Part shown: positions 8,466 to 11,938 of the stretch, piece after piece
Position numbering within the stretch: position 1 is the stretch's first letter
Layout of the letters: each line of letters opens with the position of its first letter
Assembly (NCBI GenBank): GCA_004802725.1
Contig: SGPM01000558.1
Location: 1 to 11,938, forward strand
DNA from: Antrodiella citrinella
Taxonomy: Eukaryota > Basidiomycota > Agaricomycetes > Polyporales > Steccherinaceae
DNA length: 11,938 nucleotides
Direction of reading: 5' to 3'
Made by a program: the position numbers and the translations under genes
The notes under the pieces: generated by a model
Told to the model about the DNA's origin: nothing
The model's input: only the letters and a program-made list of their open reading frames with translations
The model's database searches: none

Positions 8466-9388
8466 GCTTCCCGTCACCCACGACTATCCGTATTGTCCCA
8501 AAGGCTCATCACGCTTACAATCCCTACAGTTACGCTGACAACCAATCGTTCTAATTCAACTTTCTTTTCACTTTTACTATTCCTTGTTTATACCTACTCG
8601 CCTTGTCCTACCTACCCTTTTACCCTGACATCGTCCGTCACCCATGCACCATGTGTCCCACATCATCTCTCGTCGTCGTCCCTCCACCCGGACTTCACGG
8701 ACGCCCCGCAATCTGCGCGTTCTTAGTACCTGATGTCTCTGACCGTCACGATACCATCTTTGTTTTGATAACACCCCCACCTTTGTTTTAATCGACTACC
8801 CCTTCTTGGACTATCCTCCCTTTCCGTTATAAATGTTGCATGTTTCAATGTAGCACGAACAGTCGTAGACCTCTGTTGTTGAATGCTGCTGCTGATCATG
8901 CAATGAATGAACGTACACCGTCGGCGACGGCGTCGTGGAGCTTGTCGTGGACTCTTCACAAACTTGTTTTGTTCGGGAGTTGCCTGCCGACTTCCGCTTT
9001 GATTTGACAGATTGATGAAGAGTTGAACTCGTGTTATGTAACGTTGGTGTTTTTGTTGTGACGCGGGACATACGATATTGCGACGGACAGACACAAGTAC
9101 AAAGCAAGAAGTGGAGATATCGATGAAGCGTAAACTAAAGATGGGGTAGTAGGGGTAAGGTCCAGTGTATCGCGCTGAGCAGGTTATCTACGCCGACCAA
9201 CACAACGATGCTGGCCTGCGTTCCATTTGCAAGGGGTAACGAGTAAGTAGGAGTGGAGTCAAACATCATAAGAAAAAAAAGTCAGTGGAAAGTCCATTCT
9301 TTGGTCAGTCATGCTAACGTGAAAAACCCGTGATCCCCAAAAATGATGTGAAACTCCCTCTCCGTAGTAAGGTGAGCGAGCAGCCGGT
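8466..9388. other. 923-bp convergent intergenic region with no gene seen
   Basis: This lies between the stop codons of two convergent wall-enzyme genes. Composition is asymmetric: roughly 8466-8830 is C/T-rich on the plus strand, while from about 9060 A and G dominate, with an A-run at 9271-9280. This fits two facing 3' UTRs. Open frames such as 8723-9094 and 8811-9107 (both minus) show low-complexity, basic or Ser-rich translations with no motif and look like chance. No tRNA, repeat family or transposon end was recognised. Confidence 0.55.
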
Positions 9389-11352
9389 TTACGCCATGAC
9401 GGTGAAGACACCAGCAGCGACGCTCAGCAGCGTGATCAAGCCCGCGCCGACCAACGCCCTGTCACTCACAGCGCCGTTGGCCTTGCTGCCACTGCCACTG
9501 CCACTGCTCCCTCCGGACGAGCCACTGCTGCCACCGGCACCCGCTGATGGGGCTGTGGGCGTGAAGGTCGCGGAGGGGTTGGAGAGGCAGGACGTCGCGG
9601 CGGCGTTAGCATTGGCGACGGAGGAGGGAGCGTTCACGTTGATCGTGGCATTGCCGCCGAACGAGCAGGATTGCACGTTGCGATTCGTCGCTTCGTAGAA
9701 CTCGCTCATGACGAACGACAGCTTGGTGGCTACATTAAGACGATGATCAGTGAAGTGAATTAATACGGAGACGCAAAAGCTGGATTTGACGTACAAGGAT
9801 CGCAGAAAGCGACGGTACCGTAACTGCCAGTGGAACCGTTTCCAGCAATGCTGTCGCAGCTCCCGCCGTTCTGGCCGAGCAGACCGCATGCCTCGTCGAG
9901 GAGAGGACCGACAGTCAAGCTGACATCGGCGGTTGCCGGGGGAGTGAATTGACAGCTCAAGACATCCATCAAGCAAGAGCAAGCTGCATCATTGGGCGTG
10001 GGAGGAAGTGTAGTGGACGCCAAGAAGTTCACACCATCGGCAACGGGGCAGGTGGGGTAGCTTGTGGATCCAGCACTGCTCTGGGCGGGCGTTGTAGGGA
10101 ACTGGACCAAAGCGTACTGTGTCTTCAGAGCATCGAAGTCCGCGTTGGGAGTCACGGTCGTGTTGTCTGCAGAGATCGTGGTCATGCCGAACTGGCCTTG
10201 AGAGCTCGTGGCGGGGAAGTAGCTGAACGCCAAACCGCCGGACCAGATGTTGGACATGGGTGTGGCGAACAGGACCTGGACTTCGGTCCACAAACGGGGA
10301 GGCGACGTGATGCAACCGAACTCGGAGAAGTACGCGGGAATGTTATAGTTTTGGAATGCGGTATTCGTGCCGTCGTAAGCAGACGCACTGGCAGCTCCGC
10401 AGTACTCGCTGGGAATGCCGGAGTGAGATTGGAATACTATGTAGGGAAATTAAGCTTACTAGTTGTTCAAGCCGAAAAGATCAATAGCGTTATTGCCGGA
10501 GTTGTCGCCAGTGGTGTCACAGGACAGGTAGTTAGCAAGGGGAGTCAGCCATGAGTCATCCCCATCGATAGCAGCGTAGCCAACCAAAGCAGTTGATGAC
10601 TTGGAAGCCCTGTACGCGAAGGTCAGAGAACACTTCAGAATCATCACAAGTGAACTTACAAATAAGCCTTGGTATCACGAGCAGCTGCCTTGATGTATGC
10701 TGCTGCTGCCGTGCCGTTAGGTGCAATGACAACTTCGTTTCCTACGTTGTAAGCCAAGACATTGTCGTACTTGCTGAAAACGTCGATAGTGTTGATATAC
10801 AGATCAAGCAAATTAGTGGTCCATGCTGGAGAGTCACGGTCGATGGAGCCGTTCACGGGTAAAGACAAGTCAATACTGGAGGGACGCGTCAATGAAGCCT
10901 ACTTGATCCGTAGTGAAGGAAGAACGTACATGGTATAAATGCCGGCATTGCTGAAAGTACTCATGCAGCTGTCGTGATTCTGGGTCGAATCAACAGAGTA
11001 GACTCGGATGGCGTTGATTCCGAGTTGCTGCAGGAAGGGCAGATCACGAGTGCAAGCAGCACCGTCCGCCAGGGGATCAATGAAGTCCGAAGGTTCAAGG
11101 AACGGATTATTGGGGTCGTTGGCGATCGCACCTATTCGCCACAACGGCAGAACGTCGGTTCTACACATAGGGACCGCGCTGAATAGAGAACGCACCTTGC
11201 TCCTGGTATGCAACACCCTTAATGAAGAAACGGGTGCCGTCGGCGGTGTATAGGTATCTGCCCGCTCTGGATACAGTCTGGATGGCGGATACGCTGGTCA
11301 ACAGCGCTGTGGCTGCGGCGAATGCTGCCACTAGGCGTGAAGTCGGACGCAT
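9389..11352 (-). CDS. GPI-anchored GH72 beta-1,3-glucanosyltransferase with CBM43/X8 domain (Gas/Gel family)
   Basis: Minus-strand exons in coding order: 11352-11196, 11131-10930, 10875-10660, 10609-10460, 10408-9795, 9729-9389; 559 aa. Gas/Gel enzymes cut and rejoin beta-1,3-glucan chains at the outer face of the plasma membrane, elongating wall glucan. Residues 1-23 are a signal peptide. The GH72 domain starts at about 24 (FFIKGVAYQEQG, then DPLADGAACTRD and LGINAIRVYSVD). The acid/base glutamate is Glu167 in YNVGNEVV and the nucleophile Glu271 in YFSEFGC. A Cys-rich CBM43/X8 domain spans about 383-480 (CSCLMDVLSC, DEACGLLG, FCDPSTKLSFVMSEFY, VQSCSFGG). A Gly/Ser linker, a probable omega site near Asn531 (KANGAVS) and a hydrophobic tail end the protein. 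This is the CBM43-bearing subfamily that includes yeast Gas1. It is divergent from tRNA-Lys and convergent with the deacetylase. All junctions keep frame; donors include GTGCGT and GTACGT. Confidence 0.93.
9489..9506 (-). repeat. (AGTGGC)3 hexanucleotide run in the GH72 Ser-Gly linker
   Basis: Three perfect copies of CCACTG on the plus strand, read as AGTGGC on the coding strand, encode the Ser-Gly repeat of the linker before the GPI signal. Such in-frame repeats can change length by slippage without frameshift. A similar AGTGGA-type run encodes the matching linker of the chitin deacetylase (about 8342-8359). Confidence 0.65.
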
Positions 11353-11570
11353 CTTGCGGGAGGAATGCGGATTAAAAAGGAAGAGGGTATTTGGAAACAG
11401 AAAAGAGAGTGGTATGGAGGTCACAGCGCACGACGAGGGTATTTCAAGGTGGTCGACTGTGCGAAACTTTCTGGATGGCTTGGCGGCACTCGACACGGTC
11501 TGACGGTAACCGGTGCCCGTGACGCCTGTTGGACTGAGTGAGATAGTACCACAGGACTTTCACTAACATT
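11353..11570. promoter_or_regulatory. divergent region between GH72 gene and tRNA-Lys
   Basis: 218 bp hold the 5' leader and promoter of the GH72 gene. Read on its coding strand, the last 80 or so bases before the start codon are C/T-rich (CTCTCTTTTC, CCCTCTTCC), a typical fungal initiator/leader composition. No TATAAA box was found. The tRNA uses internal promoters and needs little from this region. Confidence 0.45.
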
Positions 11571-11674
11571 GCCCGCCTAGCTCAATCGGATAGAGCGTCA
11601 GACTCTTACTGAGTGCGGGTAAATAACAAGATCCTGTCATCTGAAGGCTGCGAGTTCGACCCTCGCGGTGGGCT
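11571..11674 (+). tRNA. tRNA-Lys (anticodon CTT) with 30-nt intron
   Basis: A full cloverleaf can be drawn. Acceptor GCCCGCC (11571-11577) pairs with GGTGGGC (11667-11673), with one G-T pair. The D stem is GCTC/GAGC. The anticodon stem TCAGA (11598-11602) pairs with TCTGA (11640-11644), and the T arm is GCGAG-TTCGACC-CTCGC (11650-11666). The anticodon loop CTCTTA/A is interrupted one base 3' of the anticodon (CTT, 11605-11607) by an intron at 11609-11638, the canonical eukaryotic 37/38 position. The discriminator is T11674 and mature length is 74 nt. The internal A box (D arm) and B box (GTTCGACCC) are present. The intron contains AACAAGAT, which could pair with the anticodon as in standard pre-tRNA structures. 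Confidence 0.93.
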
Positions 11675-11679
11675 AGTTG

Positions 11680-11683
11680 TTTT
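11680..11683 (+). terminator. Pol III terminator of tRNA-Lys
   Basis: TTTT begins six bases after the last base of the mature tRNA, the usual position and form of an RNA polymerase III stop signal. A second TTTT run follows near 11690. Confidence 0.7.
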
Positions 11684-11938
11684 ATTCCTTTTGGCTACAA
11701 CGTGGCAGCAGTGTGGCTCATGCATGCGCACTAATCCAACCCAACCTTAGCGTAAGATTGCACGTACCCTCGAGGCAGAAAGCTGTGATTAGATGGTGTT
11801 TCAAATTCAGAGGTCGTTTAGATTTCATTTCCTCTCCTCGTCCGACTCGTCTACATAGCGTCAAAGCGTAAATATGAGAATACATAATAGCAACTGCGTC
11901 GTTCCGCCCCCGTCAAGCACTGTGCCAGTGCCGCACTG
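11684..11938. other. right-edge region with no gene recognised
   Basis: About 255 bp follow the tRNA. The open frame at 11677-11871 has no motif. The only structure noticed is a short perfect inverted repeat, GCACTG-TGC-CAGTGC, at 11917-11931. The region may be upstream sequence of a gene beyond the window. Confidence 0.5.

Noticed and set aside
9949..10554. 201-codon plus-strand open frame
   Set aside because: It is antisense to GH72 exons 4 and 5 and crosses a real intron; the minus-strand reading carries the conserved FSEFGC and CBM43 cysteines.
11917..11931. Perfect inverted repeat GCACTG-TGC-CAGTGC at the right edge
   Set aside because: It is a single short hairpin with no T run or neighbouring gene end; chance occurrence is likely.
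1..11938. Transposon, integrated virus, toxin, defence or secondary-metabolite cluster
   Set aside because: No transposase, reverse transcriptase, polyketide or peptide synthase, terminal repeats or foreign base composition was seen; all six protein genes belong to known fungal families.

Overview
The window looks like ordinary chromosomal DNA from a filamentous basidiomycete, probably an Agaricomycete. It is gene-dense. All six protein genes are split by 2 to 12 short introns of about 49 to 72 nt with GT(A/G)AG-type donors, and the encoded proteins are fungal families (a GPI-anchored chitin deacetylase, a GH72+CBM43 beta-1,3-glucanosyltransferase, a Sac1 phosphatase with a dilysine tail). 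I rebuilt all gene models by hand from splice signals, reading frame and family conservation. Every model keeps an open frame across all its junctions, but no transcript data were available.

Layout from left to right: (1) a possible tRNA 3' fragment at the left edge (1-21); (2) a plus-strand TMEM205-like four-helix membrane protein (382-1244, 189 aa); (3) the minus-strand U2 snRNP A' protein LEA1 (1341-2262, 247 aa), convergent with the previous gene; (4) a plus-strand Sac1 phosphoinositide phosphatase (2468-5142, 677 aa, 13 exons), divergent from LEA1 across a 205-bp intergenic region; (5) a plus-strand SET/TAF-I-type NAP-family histone chaperone (5476-6510, 266 aa); (6) a plus-strand secreted, GPI-anchored CE4 chitin deacetylase (6919-8465, 472 aa); (7) a minus-strand secreted, GPI-anchored GH72 glucanosyltransferase with a CBM43/X8 domain (9389-11352, 559 aa), convergent with the deacetylase; (8) a plus-strand tRNA-Lys(CTT) with a 30-nt intron (11571-11674). 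The rest is UTR, promoter or unassigned sequence.

Functionally the left part is housekeeping: splicing (LEA1), ER/Golgi PI4P turnover (SAC1) and chromatin (SET). The right part is a convergent pair of cell-wall remodelling enzymes, one acting on chitin and one on beta-1,3-glucan. Both end in nearly the same Ser/Gly linker plus GPI-signal module. No mobile element, CRISPR array, phage, toxin or previously undescribed system is visible. The most interesting details are an apparent GC-AG intron in the spliceosomal LEA1 gene, the shared GPI module, and small active-site motif departures in SAC1 (Asn in the CX5R loop) and the deacetylase (THDDGP).
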